NCBI RefSeq assembly: GCF_001442535.1
Contig: NZ_CP013141.1
Location: 5,314,049-5,345,890 of the forward strand
Length of the DNA: 31,842 bases
Direction of reading: 5' to 3'
DNA from: Lysobacter antibioticus
GTDB lineage: Bacteria > Pseudomonadota > Gammaproteobacteria > Xanthomonadales > Xanthomonadaceae
Shown: positions 1-9,716 of the stretch, one piece after another
How positions within the stretch are numbered: the first letter of the stretch is position 1
Layout of the letters: every line of letters starts with the position of its first letter
Program-made: the position numbers and the translations under genes
Notes under the pieces: model-generated
Databases searched by the model: none
Seen by the model: the letters and a program-made list of their open reading frames with translations, nothing else
What the model was told of the DNA's origin: nothing

Positions 1-1
1 G

Positions 2-532
2 CAGCCGGCGGTGCGCCTGCGCGTCGCCGACGGCGCCGTAGCCGGCTTCGACGACGCCATCCTCGGCGCGCAATCGCAGGACGTCGCCAACCAAGTCGGC
101 GACTTCGTCCTGCGCCGGGCCGACGGCTACTGGGCCTACCAACTCGCGGTCGTGGTCGACGACGCCGCGCAAGCCATCAGCGACGTCGTGCGCGGCGCCG
201 ACCTGCTCGACTCGACGCCGCGCCAGATCCTGCTGCAGGCCGCGCTCGGCTTGCCGACGCCGCGCTATGCGCATTTGCCGCTGCTGCTCGATGCGCAGGG
301 CCGCAAACTGTCCAAGTCCGATGCCGCCCAGCCGGTCGATGCGGCCGATCCCCTACCCGCGCTGCGGGCCGCCTGGCGCAGCCTCGGCCAGGAACCGCAG
401 GCCCTGGACGCGGTAGCGACTGTCACGGAACTGCTCGAACGCGCACAGGTTTCGTTTAGTCCGGCACAGATTCCGAAATGTGCTAACGCTCTCGCCGCGA
501 TGCACAACGATCCTTTGACGAATGCTGTCTAG
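2..532 (+). CDS. gluQ: Glutamyl-Q tRNA(Asp) synthetase, C-terminal part (cut by window start)
   Basis: The reading frame is open from base 2 and ends at TAG 530-532, so the N-terminal half, including the HIGH-type ATP site, lies outside the window. GluQ enzymes are truncated glutamyl-tRNA synthetases that attach glutamate to queuosine in the anticodon of tRNA-Asp. The visible part has the family signature: [20 protein letters not shown] followed by the [14 protein letters not shown] block and a KLSKS loop, the counterpart of KMSKS. The short tail after that loop, with no anticodon-binding domain, separates it from full-length GltX. The next gene begins 42 bases downstream on the same strand. 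Confidence 0.9.
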   Translation, partial: QPAVRLRVADGAVAGFDDAILGAQSQDVANQVGDFVLRRADGYWAYQLAVVVDDAAQAISDVVRGADLLDSTPRQILLQAALGLPTPRYAHLPLLLDAQGRKLSKSDAAQPVDAADPLPALRAAWRSLGQEPQALDAVATVTELLERAQVSFSPAQIPKCANALAAMHNDPLTNAV

Positions 533-574
533 AATCGGTCCGAGACCGCGCGGTCGCGGTCAAGGAGAGTACAG

Positions 575-1315
<741 letters not shown>

Positions 1316-1345
1316 AAGCCGGGTTGGATTAGGACCTGCGCCGCG

Positions 1346-1370
1346 CCGGAGACCTGTTCAGGGTCTCCGG
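1346..1370. terminator. Perfect 9-bp hairpin in the phbB-phaR gap
   Basis: CCGGAGACC at 1346-1354 pairs with GGTCTCCGG at 1362-1370 around a 7-base loop. It sits 30 bases after the phbB stop. There is no T-run on either side, so it may be a weak terminator or an mRNA-stabilising hairpin. The rest of the 300-base gap (1316-1615) is GC-rich and shows no other gene or clear promoter to me. Confidence 0.5.
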
Positions 1371-1615
1371 TTCCGGCATTAGACCCGGCCGGCCTTCCCG
1401 CTTCGACGCAACACCGCCGCGGCCGCGCCGCGCAATCGTCCTGCCCGCCACCCTCCGCAGGCCCGCAACGGGTCCTGCGCGGCATCGTCCGGCCCGCCGA
1501 AACGCTACGCAGGCAAGCGCCACGACGGGCGGCGCAGCCCGGAGCGCCGTACCTGTTGCAAGCCCTTGCGCCCTGAGCCATGCTGCAAGGCACCACGTTT
1601 TAGAGCCAAAGCTCC

Positions 1616-2101
1616 ATGGCCTCGACCCGAATTATCAAGAAGTATCCGAACCGTCGTCTTTACGACACGGAGATCTCCAGCTACATCACCATCGAAGACG
1701 TACGGCAGTTGATCGTCGATGGCGAAGAATTCGAAGTCCGCGATGCGCGCTCCGGCGACGACCTGACCCGCCAGGTCCTGCTGCAGATCATTTCCGAACA
1801 CGAGCAAGACGGCGAGCCGGTGCTCTCCACCCAGTTGCTGAGCCAGATCATCCGTTTCTACGGCGACTCGCTGCAGGGCTTCATGGGCAACTACCTGGAA
1901 CGCTCGATGCAGGTGTTCCTAGATCAGCAGCAACAGTTCCGCAACCAGATGGGCGGCATGCTCGGGCAGACGCCCTGGGCGATGATGAACCAGCTCACCG
2001 AGCGCAATCTGACCTTGTGGAAAGAGTTCCAGCAGAACCTGTCCGGCAACGTAGGCCAGCCCACGACGCCGAAGCAGAAGACCGACAAGCGCGAGCGTTG
2101 A
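1616..2101 (+). CDS. phaR: Polyhydroxyalkanoate synthesis repressor PhaR
   Basis: A 161-residue protein matching the PhaR family in length and order. The N-terminal DNA-binding domain begins RIIKKYPNRRLYDTEISSYI at residues 5-24, a strongly conserved block. It is followed by the PHB accumulation regulatory domain (LSTQLLSQIIRFYGDSLQGF) and a Gln-rich helix (FLDQQQQFRNQMGGML). In known systems PhaR represses phasin and sometimes PHA genes and is released when it binds PHA granules. Here it lies between two acetoacetyl-CoA reductase genes on the same strand. The lysine-rich C-terminus is unremarkable. No PHA synthase or phasin gene is in the window. Confidence 0.93.
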   Translation: MASTRIIKKYPNRRLYDTEISSYITIEDVRQLIVDGEEFEVRDARSGDDLTRQVLLQIISEHEQDGEPVLSTQLLSQIIRFYGDSLQGFMGNYLERSMQVFLDQQQQFRNQMGGMLGQTPWAMMNQLTERNLTLWKEFQQNLSGNVGQPTTPKQKTDKRER

Positions 2102-2114
2102 GCCGCGCTTTTTT
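2087..2114 (+). terminator. Intrinsic terminator overlapping the phaR stop
   Basis: AAGCGCG at 2087-2093 pairs with CGCGCTT at 2104-2110 around a 10-base loop, and the T-run 2109-2114 follows directly. The stem begins inside the last phaR codons, so the phaR stop sits in the loop. Confidence 0.6.
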
Positions 2115-2162
2115 GTTGCGCGCCGCTTGACCGACTGCGGTCGTGGCGCGTGTTTTCCTGTC

Positions 2163-2182
2163 GGGCCGTCGGGGGACGGCCC
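2163..2182. other. Hairpin in the leader of the second phbB
   Basis: GGGCCGTC at 2163-2170 pairs perfectly with GACGGCCC at 2175-2182 around a GGGG loop. It lies 45 bases ahead of the next start codon. It could be a second termination element for phaR or a leader structure; nothing decides between them. Confidence 0.35.
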
Positions 2183-2226
2183 GGGCGCGTGCATGCACCG
2201 CGCCTTACGCATGAGATAGAAACTCA

Positions 2227-2967
2227 ATGAACAAACGCATCGCCGTCGTCAGTGGCGGCATCGGCGGTCTCGGCACCGAGATCTGCCTGTCGCTGGCCCG
2301 TGCCGGCCGCCGCGTCGTCGCCCTCGACCTGGGCTCGCGCGAGGAACGCATCGCCGAATTCGCCGGCCTTACCCGCGAGTTCGACATCCGCTTCGAAGCG
2401 GCCAACGTGGCCGACTACGACGACTGCGGCGCGGCGATCGAACGCATCGTCGGCGACGACGGCGGCATCGACATCCTGGTCAACGCCGCCGGCATCACCC
2501 GCGACGGCAGCCTGCGCAAGATGGACAAGCGCGCCTGGGACGACGTGCTCGGGGTCAACCTCGACGGCGTGTTCAACCTGTGCCGCCACGCCGTCGACGG
2601 CATGACCGAACGCGGCTTCGGCCGCATCGTCAACATCAGCTCGGTCAACGGCCAGACCGGCCAGTTCGGCCAGACCAACTACTCGGCGGCGAAGGCCGGC
2701 ATGCACGGCTTCACCATGGCGCTGGCGCGCGAAGTGGCGCGTAAGGGCGTGACCGTCAACTCGGTATCGCCGGGTTACTGCGAGACCGCGATGGTCATGG
2801 CCGTGCCTGAAGACATCCGCAGCCGCATCGTCGACAGCGTCCCGGTCGGGCGCCTCGGCAAACCCAGCGAAATCGCCCGCACCGTCGAATTCCTGACCGC
2901 CGACGACGCCGGCTTCATCACCGGCGCCAACATTCCGGTCAACGGCGGCTTGTTCATGAGTTTCTGA
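2227..2967 (+). CDS. phbB: Acetoacetyl-CoA reductase-like SDR, copy 2
   Basis: Also 246 residues and clearly related to the gene at 575-1315: GGIGGLG at 10-16, [13 protein letters not shown] region near 135-147, Tyr152 and Lys156 in [11 protein letters not shown], and the [20 protein letters not shown] tail. It would carry out the same acetoacetyl-CoA reduction. The end of beta-2 is different: VVALDLGS puts an acidic Asp where copy 1 has NYR. In SDR enzymes an Asp there usually favours NADH over NADPH, so the two copies may use different cofactors. That is inference. The Shine-Dalgarno is weak (GAGATAGAAACTCA before ATG). phaR lies directly upstream. Confidence 0.82.
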   Translation: MNKRIAVVSGGIGGLGTEICLSLARAGRRVVALDLGSREERIAEFAGLTREFDIRFEAANVADYDDCGAAIERIVGDDGGIDILVNAAGITRDGSLRKMDKRAWDDVLGVNLDGVFNLCRHAVDGMTERGFGRIVNISSVNGQTGQFGQTNYSAAKAGMHGFTMALAREVARKGVTVNSVSPGYCETAMVMAVPEDIRSRIVDSVPVGRLGKPSEIARTVEFLTADDAGFITGANIPVNGGLFMSF

Positions 2968-2973
2968 GGGGTT

Positions 2974-3090
2974 GGGAATCGGGAATCGGGAATCGGGAAT
3001 CGGGAATCGGGAATCGGGAATCGGGAATCGGGAATCGGGAATCGGGAATCGGGAATCGGGAATCGGGAATCGGGAATCGGGAATCGGGAA
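2974..3090. repeat. Tandem heptamer array, 16 perfect copies of GGGAATC
   Basis: Sixteen uninterrupted copies of GGGAATC fill 2974-3085 and a partial GGGAA ends the array at 3090. It begins 7 bases after the phbB stop and precedes a bidirectional terminator. Perfect identity between units points to recent slippage expansion. It lies outside coding sequence, so copy changes would not shift a frame. I recall similar GGGAATC runs in intergenic DNA of Lysobacter and Xanthomonas relatives. Confidence 0.97.
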
Positions 3091-3122
3091 AGGCTGAAGA
3101 CCTGAGACTATCGCCGCAACAA

Positions 3123-3148
3123 AAAAAACCGCCTCTCGGCGGTTTTTT
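3123..3148. terminator. Bidirectional intrinsic terminator
   Basis: AAAAAACCGCC at 3123-3133 and GGCGGTTTTTT at 3138-3148 form a perfect inverted repeat around TCTC. It has a U-run on both strands and stands between the convergent phbB (plus) and M48 protease (minus) genes. Confidence 0.92.
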
Positions 3149-3229
3149 GTTGGTGGCAGCAATCGACAGCGTCTTTGCCTTTGCCTTTGCCGTTCCCCCC
3201 TGTGGTGAGGGGGTTAGGGGGATTTGCTC

Positions 3230-4159
3230 TCAGCGCGCTGCCAACGGCCGACTCGCGCAATTGGCCTGATAGAACTGCAGCGCCTTCGGCATCAACGCCT
3301 GCAAGGTCTGGATGCGGTTGGCCGGATCCGGATGGGTCGAGGCGAACTCCGCCGGACGCTGACCGCCGCCGAGCTCCGACATGCGCTCCCACAGCGGTAT
3401 CGCCTGGCGCGGGTCGTAGCAGGCCGCCGCCGCCAACATTAAGCCGACCTGGTCGGCCTGGGTTTCGTGATTGCGCCCGTACGGCAGCACCAGCCCGTAC
3501 TGCGCGCCGGCCCCGAGCGCGGCCATCACCATCTGCTGCTGTTGCGGGTCCATGCCGCCGACCGCCATGCCCGCGGCGATCTGGCCCATCTGCACCAGCT
3601 TCTGCTGGGCCATGCGCTGCGAACCGTGGCGCAACAGCGCATGGGCGATCTCGTGCCCCATCACCACCGCCAAGGCGTCGTTGTTCTGGGTCACCGGGAA
3701 CAAGCCGGTGTAGACCGCCATCTTGCCGCCGGGCAAGCAGAAAGCGTTGGCCTCCTGCGAGTTGATCACCGCCACGTTCCATTGGAAGTTGCGGTAGTCG
3801 GTCGGCGCGGCCTGGCCGTTGCTCGCCGCCAAGGACTCGGTCACCTGCGGCACCTTGCTGATCAGGCGCTGGGCGATCTCGCGCACACCCTGGCTCTGCG
3901 GCGCGTTGTCCGGCAGCAGCGCGCGCTGCGCATTGGCGTCGCCGAGCACCTGCTGGAACGCCTGCGCACCGAGCTGTATTTCTTCGTCGGCGGTGGTGCC
4001 GTAGTGGGCCTTTTCGCCGGTGTAGGGGTCGGTCTGGGCGCTGCCGAACCACGACCACGCCGCGTAGATCGCGAACAGCACCAGGATCCACCAACGGAAC
4101 CCGCCGAAGCCGCGCCGCCCTTGCCCGCGACTCGCGCCACCCATGGGATCGATCCTCAT
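3230..4159 (-). CDS. Membrane-anchored M48-family zinc metalloprotease
   Basis: A 309-residue protein with a Gly/Arg-rich N-terminus, one membrane segment at about residues 23-39 (WWILVLFAIYAAWSWF) and an M48C-type peptidase domain (LoiP/BepA/OMA1-like). Zinc site: HEIAH at 169-173 with third ligand Glu232 in HETQADQVGL. The STHPDPANRIQTL stretch near the end is also typical. Such proteases usually face the periplasm and act in envelope quality control. The start at 4159 has a GGAG seven bases upstream; an upstream extension to 4300 lacks such a site. A lipoprotein gene lies 171 bases upstream on the same strand. Confidence 0.87.
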   Translation of the reverse strand: MRIDPMGGASRGQGRRGFGGFRWWILVLFAIYAAWSWFGSAQTDPYTGEKAHYGTTADEEIQLGAQAFQQVLGDANAQRALLPDNAPQSQGVREIAQRLISKVPQVTESLAASNGQAAPTDYRNFQWNVAVINSQEANAFCLPGGKMAVYTGLFPVTQNNDALAVVMGHEIAHALLRHGSQRMAQQKLVQMGQIAAGMAVGGMDPQQQQMVMAALGAGAQYGLVLPYGRNHETQADQVGLMLAAAACYDPRQAIPLWERMSELGGGQRPAEFASTHPDPANRIQTLQALMPKALQFYQANCASRPLAAR

Positions 4160-4330
4160 TTCCACACTCCCCACTACACGGGCCCAGGCCCGATCCGTTG
4201 ATTGCCGGCCGCGGCCGAAGCCGCGACCACCGTACCCGCCTGCCTCCTGCGAGCGGCGCGATTCCATCATGAACCCTGTCGAGGGTCCGCGCCCACCCAA
4301 CTCAAACCCATCAACTCAAACCGATCGATC

Positions 4331-6163
4331 TCAAATTTCCCGCACGATCCGGAACCCGAGCCGCCCGTTGGTGGTGTCCGCGCTGGTGCCCTGCCGCCAC
4401 GCCGCGCGCGATTGCGCCGGCGAGCTCGACCAGGAACCGCCGCGCAGCACCCGCGTGCGGCAGCCCGGATTGAACCAGGCCGCGCCGTCGCGCGGGGCAC
4501 GGCGGTAGTTGTCGTGCCAGCAATCGGCCACCCACTCGCTGACATTGCCGGCCATGTCGTGAAGACCGAATGCATTGGGCGCATAGCTGCCGACCGGCAT
4601 CGGCCCCCAGGCGCCGTCGCCGAAGCCCTGAAAGGCGTTGCGCCAATGGCGCCGGCTCGGCGAGGCATCGAGGCTGCCGGTGAGGTTGCCGACCCGCGCC
4701 GGCGGCGAGCCGTCGCCCCAGGGATAGGCGCCCTGGCTGCCGGCGCGCAGCGCGTACTCGAACTCGGCCTCGCTCGGCAGCCGGTAACGCTGGCCGGTGA
4801 TCGCCGACAGCCACTCGACGTAGGCCACCGCGTCCTTGGCGCTGACATGCACCACCGGCAGGTTGTCGGCGGCCGGGTTGCCGGCGTAATCGGAGCGCCA
4901 GTCGACCCCGCCGCGCCGCACCAGGTTGCCGCTGCGCTCGTCGTAGGCGGTGGAATAACCGCGGCGCGCCGCGCGGGCACGGTGCTTGGTCGAATTCATG
5001 AAGCGGCGGAACTCGCCGACGGTGATCTCGTAGCGCGACATCGCCACGCCGCGCTCGAAGCGGATGTTGCGGGTCGGCCGCTCGGCGTCGGTCGAGCCCG
5101 CCTCGCTGGGCTCGGCGCCCATGCGGAACGCGCCGTGCGGGATCACCACCATCGCCGGCCCGCGCCCGCCCAGGTTCATCGCATCGGTGAACACCTGGCC
5201 GGGGCGGAACAAGCCGTAATGGGTCGCCAGCTCGATGCGCTCGCGCAGTTCGGCCGCAGCCGGGTCGCCGGCCGGCGCGATCCGCAGCAAGGTCGCCAGA
5301 TGCCCGCGGGCGACGTCGATGCCGCCGAACTTCGGCAGCGCGGCGATGCCCTGGTCGCGCAGGCCGCCGATCCGCGCCCGCCGCTGCGCCGCGATGCGGC
5401 CCTGAGCGCTGGATGCGGTGTCGAACTTCGGCCGCACCTGCGCCGCCGCGGCGAGCCAACGCTCGGCGCCGGCGTAATCGTCGCGGTCGGCGGCGAGTTC
5501 GGCACGCCGGATCAACGCACTTTCGGCCGCGGCGATGCCCTGCGAGGCGCGCGCATCGTTCGGGCGCAGCTCCAACGCCTCGCGGAACCGCGCCAGCGCC
5601 CCGCCCTTGCCGTTCTCGCCGACCCGGCCGGCGTTCAAGTCTTCCTCGCCGAGGCGGTTGGCCTCCTGGGCCTGGTCGGCGCGGTCGACCCGCTCCAGAT
5701 AGGCCACCACCTTGCGGTGCTCGGGCGCGGCCACCCGCGCCACCGCCGCCGCCTCGTGGGCGCCGCGCAGGGACAGGGGCTCGTCGTCGATGCCTTTCAG
5801 TGCGGTATCGCCTTCGACCAGCAACAGCGCCACGGCCTTGTCGAGGCCCTTGGCGAAACGCCGGTCGTCCGGCGCGTAAGCGCGCAGCGCCAGATAGATC
5901 GGGATCGCCGAATCGGCATCGGCATGCAGCCGGCCGGCGGCCAGCGCCGCTTCGCCGCGCTTGTTCAAGTCGTCCAGGTTCTCGGCGGTGACCGCGATGG
6001 CCGGCGCCCGCCACGGCGGCACCGGCGACACCGCCTGGTCGGCGCTGATCGTCACGATCGGCGCGCGCGCGCCGCCATCCTGCGACGACGCCTTACCGCC
6101 CCGATCGGTGCACCCGACCAGCAGCCCTATCGCGGCGATGCCTGACCACATCAATGCGCGCAA
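4331..6163 (-). CDS. SUMF1/formylglycine-enzyme-like lipoprotein without catalytic Cys
   Basis: About 610 residues from a proposed TTG start at 6161-6163, chosen because GGAGAGG (6171-6177) lies seven bases upstream. The product then starts with a neat lipoprotein signal ending LLVGC, Cys18. An ATG at 6232 is possible but has no ribosome site. The middle is Ala-rich and helical (TPR-like). The C-terminal third is a FGE-sulfatase/SUMF1 domain: GAFRMGAEPSE, SRYEITVGEFRRFM, YRLPSEAEFEYALRAG, AYPWGDG, GNVSEWVADCW, RVLRGGSWSSS, RLGFRIVREI. True FGE has two Cys after RGGSW; here they are Ser/Ala, so sulfatase activation is unlikely. The exact role is unknown. It is divergent from rnd. Confidence 0.82.
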   Translation of the reverse strand: MRALMWSGIAAIGLLVGCTDRGGKASSQDGGARAPIVTISADQAVSPVPPWRAPAIAVTAENLDDLNKRGEAALAAGRLHADADSAIPIYLALRAYAPDDRRFAKGLDKAVALLLVEGDTALKGIDDEPLSLRGAHEAAAVARVAAPEHRKVVAYLERVDRADQAQEANRLGEEDLNAGRVGENGKGGALARFREALELRPNDARASQGIAAAESALIRRAELAADRDDYAGAERWLAAAAQVRPKFDTASSAQGRIAAQRRARIGGLRDQGIAALPKFGGIDVARGHLATLLRIAPAGDPAAAELRERIELATHYGLFRPGQVFTDAMNLGGRGPAMVVIPHGAFRMGAEPSEAGSTDAERPTRNIRFERGVAMSRYEITVGEFRRFMNSTKHRARAARRGYSTAYDERSGNLVRRGGVDWRSDYAGNPAADNLPVVHVSAKDAVAYVEWLSAITGQRYRLPSEAEFEYALRAGSQGAYPWGDGSPPARVGNLTGSLDASPSRRHWRNAFQGFGDGAWGPMPVGSYAPNAFGLHDMAGNVSEWVADCWHDNYRRAPRDGAAWFNPGCRTRVLRGGSWSSSPAQSRAAWRQGTSADTTNGRLGFRIVREI

Positions 6164-6437
6164 CCTGCAACCTCTCCGGAACCGTCTTGGCGATCGATGG
6201 GACGCAGCATATCGCTTCGACCGCGGCGCCATGTTCAGGCAATGTGGTGCGCACCGGGTCCGAACGAGGCGGCGCACGCGATTACAGCCACAGGCGGCTC
6301 TGCGCGTGCCGGTTGGCCTGGCCTGCCGCCTTGCGCACCCTGGCCGGGCCAGGCCGCCGCGACCCGTCGCCGCGAAAAGTAGGCTATTGTCGCCCGCCCC
6401 GGCAACCTCGACGCCGGCCACGCAAAAGAACCGAAAC
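6164..6437. promoter_or_regulatory. Divergent intergenic region, lipoprotein / rnd
   Basis: 274 bases separate the SUMF1-like gene (minus) from rnd (plus) and should hold both promoters. I see no confident -35/-10 pair, palindrome or terminator. Confidence 0.4.
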
Positions 6438-7541
6438 ATGCCCGTCTGGATCACCACCCCCGCCGCGCTGCAAGCGCATTTCGAGGTCAAGCCCGAACGC
6501 ATCGGGCTGGACACCGAATTCATCCGCGAACGCACCTACTGGCCGCAGCTGGCGCTGGTGCAGATCGCGATAGAAAGCGCCGACGCCGACGAACCGACGA
6601 TCCTGTTGGTCGACCCCTTGCGCCCCGGCATCGCCGAAGCGCTGGCGCCGATCCTCGCTGACGAGAGCATCCTCAAGATCGTGCACAGCCCGAGCGAGGA
6701 CCTGGTCGCCTTCAAGCACGCCTGCGGCGTGGTGCCCAAGCCGCTGTTCGACACCCAGCAGGCCGCGGCCCTGGCCGGCATCGGCAGCGGCCTGGGCTAT
6801 CAGAAGCTGGTCGAACAATTGACCGGCGTGGCCCTCGCCAAGGGCGAGACCCGCTCGGACTGGATGCGCCGCCCGCTCTCGCCCTCGCAGCTCGAATACG
6901 CCGCCGACGACGTGCGCCACCTGTTCGCCATGCAAGACGCCCTCGACGGCCTGCTCGCCCCGCTCGGCCGCCGCGCCTGGCTCGACGAAGACGCCGCCCG
7001 CACCGTCTTCAACGCCGAAAACGAAGCCCCGGAACGCTGGCCGCATCTGTCGATGCGCAGCGCCCAATTCCTCGACGTCCCCGCGCAACGCCGCCTGGTG
7101 CGCCTGCTGCGCTGGCGCGACGCCTATGCGCGCGACAGCGACCGCCCGCGCAGCTGGATCCTCGACAACGAACTCGCCGTCTCGATCGCGCGCCAAGTCC
7201 CGGCCGACCGCGACGCCCTGCAGCGCCAGCTCGACGCCCACCCCAAGGCCCCGCGCAAACTCGGCGATGCCATCTGGACCGCGCTGAGCACCGAACTGGC
7301 CGACGAAGACCAGACCCCCGACGCCGGCGTCGCCGAAACCCGCGACAAACAGCGCCTGCGCCAGCTGCAGGAAGCCGTGGCCACCCGCAGCGCCGCCCTC
7401 GGCCTGCCCGACGGCGTGCTCGCCTCGCGCCGCTGGCTCGAAGCCCTGCTCGACCACGGCGACTGGCCCGACGCCCTGTCCGGCTGGCGCCGCGCCGCGC
7501 TCGAACCCGACCTCGCCCCCTTGCTGGCCCAGCAGAGCTGA
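6438..7541 (+). CDS. rnd: Ribonuclease D
   Basis: A 367-residue 3'-5' exoribonuclease of the DEDD family that trims tRNA and other stable RNA 3' ends. Exo motif I is GLDTEFIRE (Asp25, Glu27), motif II is in IVHSPSEDLVAFKH, and motif III is YAADDVRHLF, giving the DEDDy set. The C-terminal part carries the HRDC region, beginning around RSWILDNELAVSIARQ. Length fits the E. coli enzyme (375). The start is placed at MPVWITTPAALQ, where family homology begins, although the ribosome site (AAAAGAACCGAAAC) is weak. It lies 66 bases ahead of a tRNA gene. Confidence 0.93.
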   Translation: MPVWITTPAALQAHFEVKPERIGLDTEFIRERTYWPQLALVQIAIESADADEPTILLVDPLRPGIAEALAPILADESILKIVHSPSEDLVAFKHACGVVPKPLFDTQQAAALAGIGSGLGYQKLVEQLTGVALAKGETRSDWMRRPLSPSQLEYAADDVRHLFAMQDALDGLLAPLGRRAWLDEDAARTVFNAENEAPERWPHLSMRSAQFLDVPAQRRLVRLLRWRDAYARDSDRPRSWILDNELAVSIARQVPADRDALQRQLDAHPKAPRKLGDAIWTALSTELADEDQTPDAGVAETRDKQRLRQLQEAVATRSAALGLPDGVLASRRWLEALLDHGDWPDALSGWRRAALEPDLAPLLAQQS

Positions 7542-7607
7542 GCCCGAGGAACTGAACTCAAGGACTAGCGCCCCCCAGCCCGGCCCGCTACACTCGATCC
7601 CCGAAGT

Positions 7608-7683
<76 letters not shown>

Positions 7684-7691
7684 ATCCAGAA

Positions 7692-7724
7692 CCCTCGAAA
7701 GCCCTTGGTTTTCGAGGGTTTTTT
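7692..7724 (+). terminator. Intrinsic terminator of tRNA-Ala
   Basis: CCCTCGAAA at 7692-7700 pairs with TTTCGAGGG at 7710-7718 around a 9-base loop, followed by six T at 7719-7724. It begins 8 bases after the tRNA end. Confidence 0.93.
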
Positions 7725-7841
7725 ATGCCTGAATCACAATGGCCTTATAGGCACTCGAGCAACTGGCATACGTTGCGGGCTTGTCCGCGTAGACCGCGGG
7801 GAACCGGTCGGGCTACTAGCCTGTGATGGCACACAAGAGCA

Positions 7842-9236
7842 TTACTGGACTTGTTGAACAATCGATTGAAGGTTCTCCAATTCCTCAGTTAGCGCACGCC
7901 TGTCCAACATTGAATTGTTGGGATGCAGCAGTTGACGCAAGCGCCCCGTTTGAGCCATCAACTTGCCCTTGGGCGTTTGCATGTTGCTGCCTATCTGGGC
8001 CACTGCTTCCTGCAAGGCCACGTGCTGTCGTTCGCTCGCTCCGGCTAAGTTCATGGCGTAGCGCCGGCCGCTAACCCGGGCCAAGTCTCGGATCTGGTCG
8101 AGTTCAACTACCTTCTCCAGCACCAAAGCCAAATCCGATCTGGCTGGGAAGCTTCGCCAACCGGATGTGGGTGTCCAGAGCAAGCAGCCGTCATCCGGGA
8201 TGAACCCCTCGAACGGCTGCGTGTACTGGGGTGCCTTGCCCAGTTGACGCGCAAAACGGACATCCACGGTCCCATTGGTCACGTCACAAGCCATCACCGA
8301 TAAGCGAAGAGGCCCAGCGCCAAAGGGATACATATTGTCCGGCCCGCCGAAGGACACCGTTTTCCCTGGCATCACCGCAAACGATGCGACTTCCAGAGTC
8401 GTGAGCGGCCCGTCGAGCGGGGTGCGATTAACCACCAACCAACCATTGGCCGAGGCTGGTAATCCGCCATCCCATCTGGATTTCGGAGACCGATATTCGA
8501 CCAAGTACCGATCCCCGTCATCCACAAAACAGCACACGGGCAACCCACCGTCCTCTCGCGGTGCACCATCGAGTGCGCGAATGCGCGCTGTGCTGCCGGT
8601 CAATCCAGTGGTGAATCCCGTTACTTCGACTCCATGTTTGGCCAGATCCAACCACCCCGTCGCCAGCAGCGTCGGGACACACATTCCGGGACCGCAATCG
8701 GCGTGGCCGATATCAGCCCCGTCGTGTGGCGACACCAGACTCATATCACGGAACGAATGCTTGCTCCCCTCCCTCCCCATGATGCAGAACAGCGCGTCAT
8801 AGATTTTTGGACCATCAGGAGCGTCCAAAAAAGTATCTCCCGCGCCGTATACATGAGTCAGCTCATGAGCCAGCAAGGCCGGATCGAAATCCAACGCCCC
8901 GATCCTGATTTCATTGTTCTCACTCACGCCACTGGTAGAAACACCGTCATCAATGATGTAGATAAATCTGTCGTAGCCGGACAGATCAGCTTGCAAGACG
9001 CTTATGACCTCCTGATTCACTGTGTAGCTAACGTTCCCTCCCAATGCCATCCATTGCTGCCGGGTCATCGATAAAGCCAACCAATCAAATACCTTGAAAT
9101 CCGGACTCTTACGACCGCCGGATTGTTCTTCGATATAGCGCTTGACCGAGGCGCACGCCCGTTCGATCCAAGCCCGAGTCAAGGTCGTAGCGCGTGGGTT
9201 GTCCGAAACAGAAACGGGAAAAACAGCAAGTTTCAT
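7842..9236 (-). CDS. Orphan metzincin-like zinc protease
   Basis: A 464-residue protein from ATG 9234-9236 (GGA seven bases upstream); a start four codons earlier at 9248 is also possible. The zinc site is HELTHVYGAGD at about residues 124-134, an HExxHxxGxxD form in which Asp replaces the third His of most metzincins, as in snapalysin. A Met-turn, CIMGR, follows about 25 residues later, which supports the metzincin fold. Then come CGPGMCVPTLLATGWLD and a likely beta-rich domain (TGFTTGLTGSTARI onward). No signal peptide or membrane segment is visible, so secretion route is unknown. The C-terminal ~90 residues look helical. I do not recognise a named family. Confidence 0.75.
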   Translation of the reverse strand: MKLAVFPVSVSDNPRATTLTRAWIERACASVKRYIEEQSGGRKSPDFKVFDWLALSMTRQQWMALGGNVSYTVNQEVISVLQADLSGYDRFIYIIDDGVSTSGVSENNEIRIGALDFDPALLAHELTHVYGAGDTFLDAPDGPKIYDALFCIMGREGSKHSFRDMSLVSPHDGADIGHADCGPGMCVPTLLATGWLDLAKHGVEVTGFTTGLTGSTARIRALDGAPREDGGLPVCCFVDDGDRYLVEYRSPKSRWDGGLPASANGWLVVNRTPLDGPLTTLEVASFAVMPGKTVSFGGPDNMYPFGAGPLRLSVMACDVTNGTVDVRFARQLGKAPQYTQPFEGFIPDDGCLLWTPTSGWRSFPARSDLALVLEKVVELDQIRDLARVSGRRYAMNLAGASERQHVALQEAVAQIGSNMQTPKGKLMAQTGRLRQLLHPNNSMLDRRALTEELENLQSIVQQVQ

Positions 9237-9248
9237 GGCGGCATCCAT

Positions 9249-9716
9249 CCTGTGAAGGGTATTTAGCTAACGCATAGTCCCCGTTAACTCGGACAGCCGC
9301 TCCAACGGGGTCCGCCATCGGTCAGCTATCGCTCTTCAGAATTCACCATCACTTCTTGCTTGGCCGTCGCGGTTCCGATTGCAAAGTTGAAACGATCTCT
9401 TTGATACCGATAGACAGAAGCCACCCCACCATTTCTCCCTGAGCAGCGCGACTGCTGACACCGGAATTCTCAGCCGTTCTTCGCGTCGCAACGGACTAAG
9501 CGACAAAATCATTCGGTACCTGACCGTAGGCTGCCTATACGTAGCCGTAGTCGAAAAGTTCGAGATCGTTCCAAAATCCGGGGCAAGCCAGAAAGAAGCC
9601 TGTTCTGGCAGACCGACACCCCACCGCCTCACCCAAAATTTCGTCTCGGGCAGCCATGTTGGCCGGTTCAGCCGGGCATACGCGTTGGCTGCATCGGGAT
9701 CACAGGGGATGGCCAA
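9249..9716. other. Intergenic region between protease and lipoprotein genes
   Basis: About 470 bases of noticeably lower GC than the flanks. A minus-strand open frame of 184 codons (9336-9890) crosses it and runs antisense into the next gene; its product resembles nothing I know and its composition (many Arg, Trp, Phe, Ser) is not convincing. It should hold the divergent promoters of the two neighbours. It may include decayed coding sequence. Confidence 0.35.

Noticed and set aside
2974..3090. CRISPR array
   Set aside because: The units are 7 bases with no spacers; it is a simple tandem repeat.
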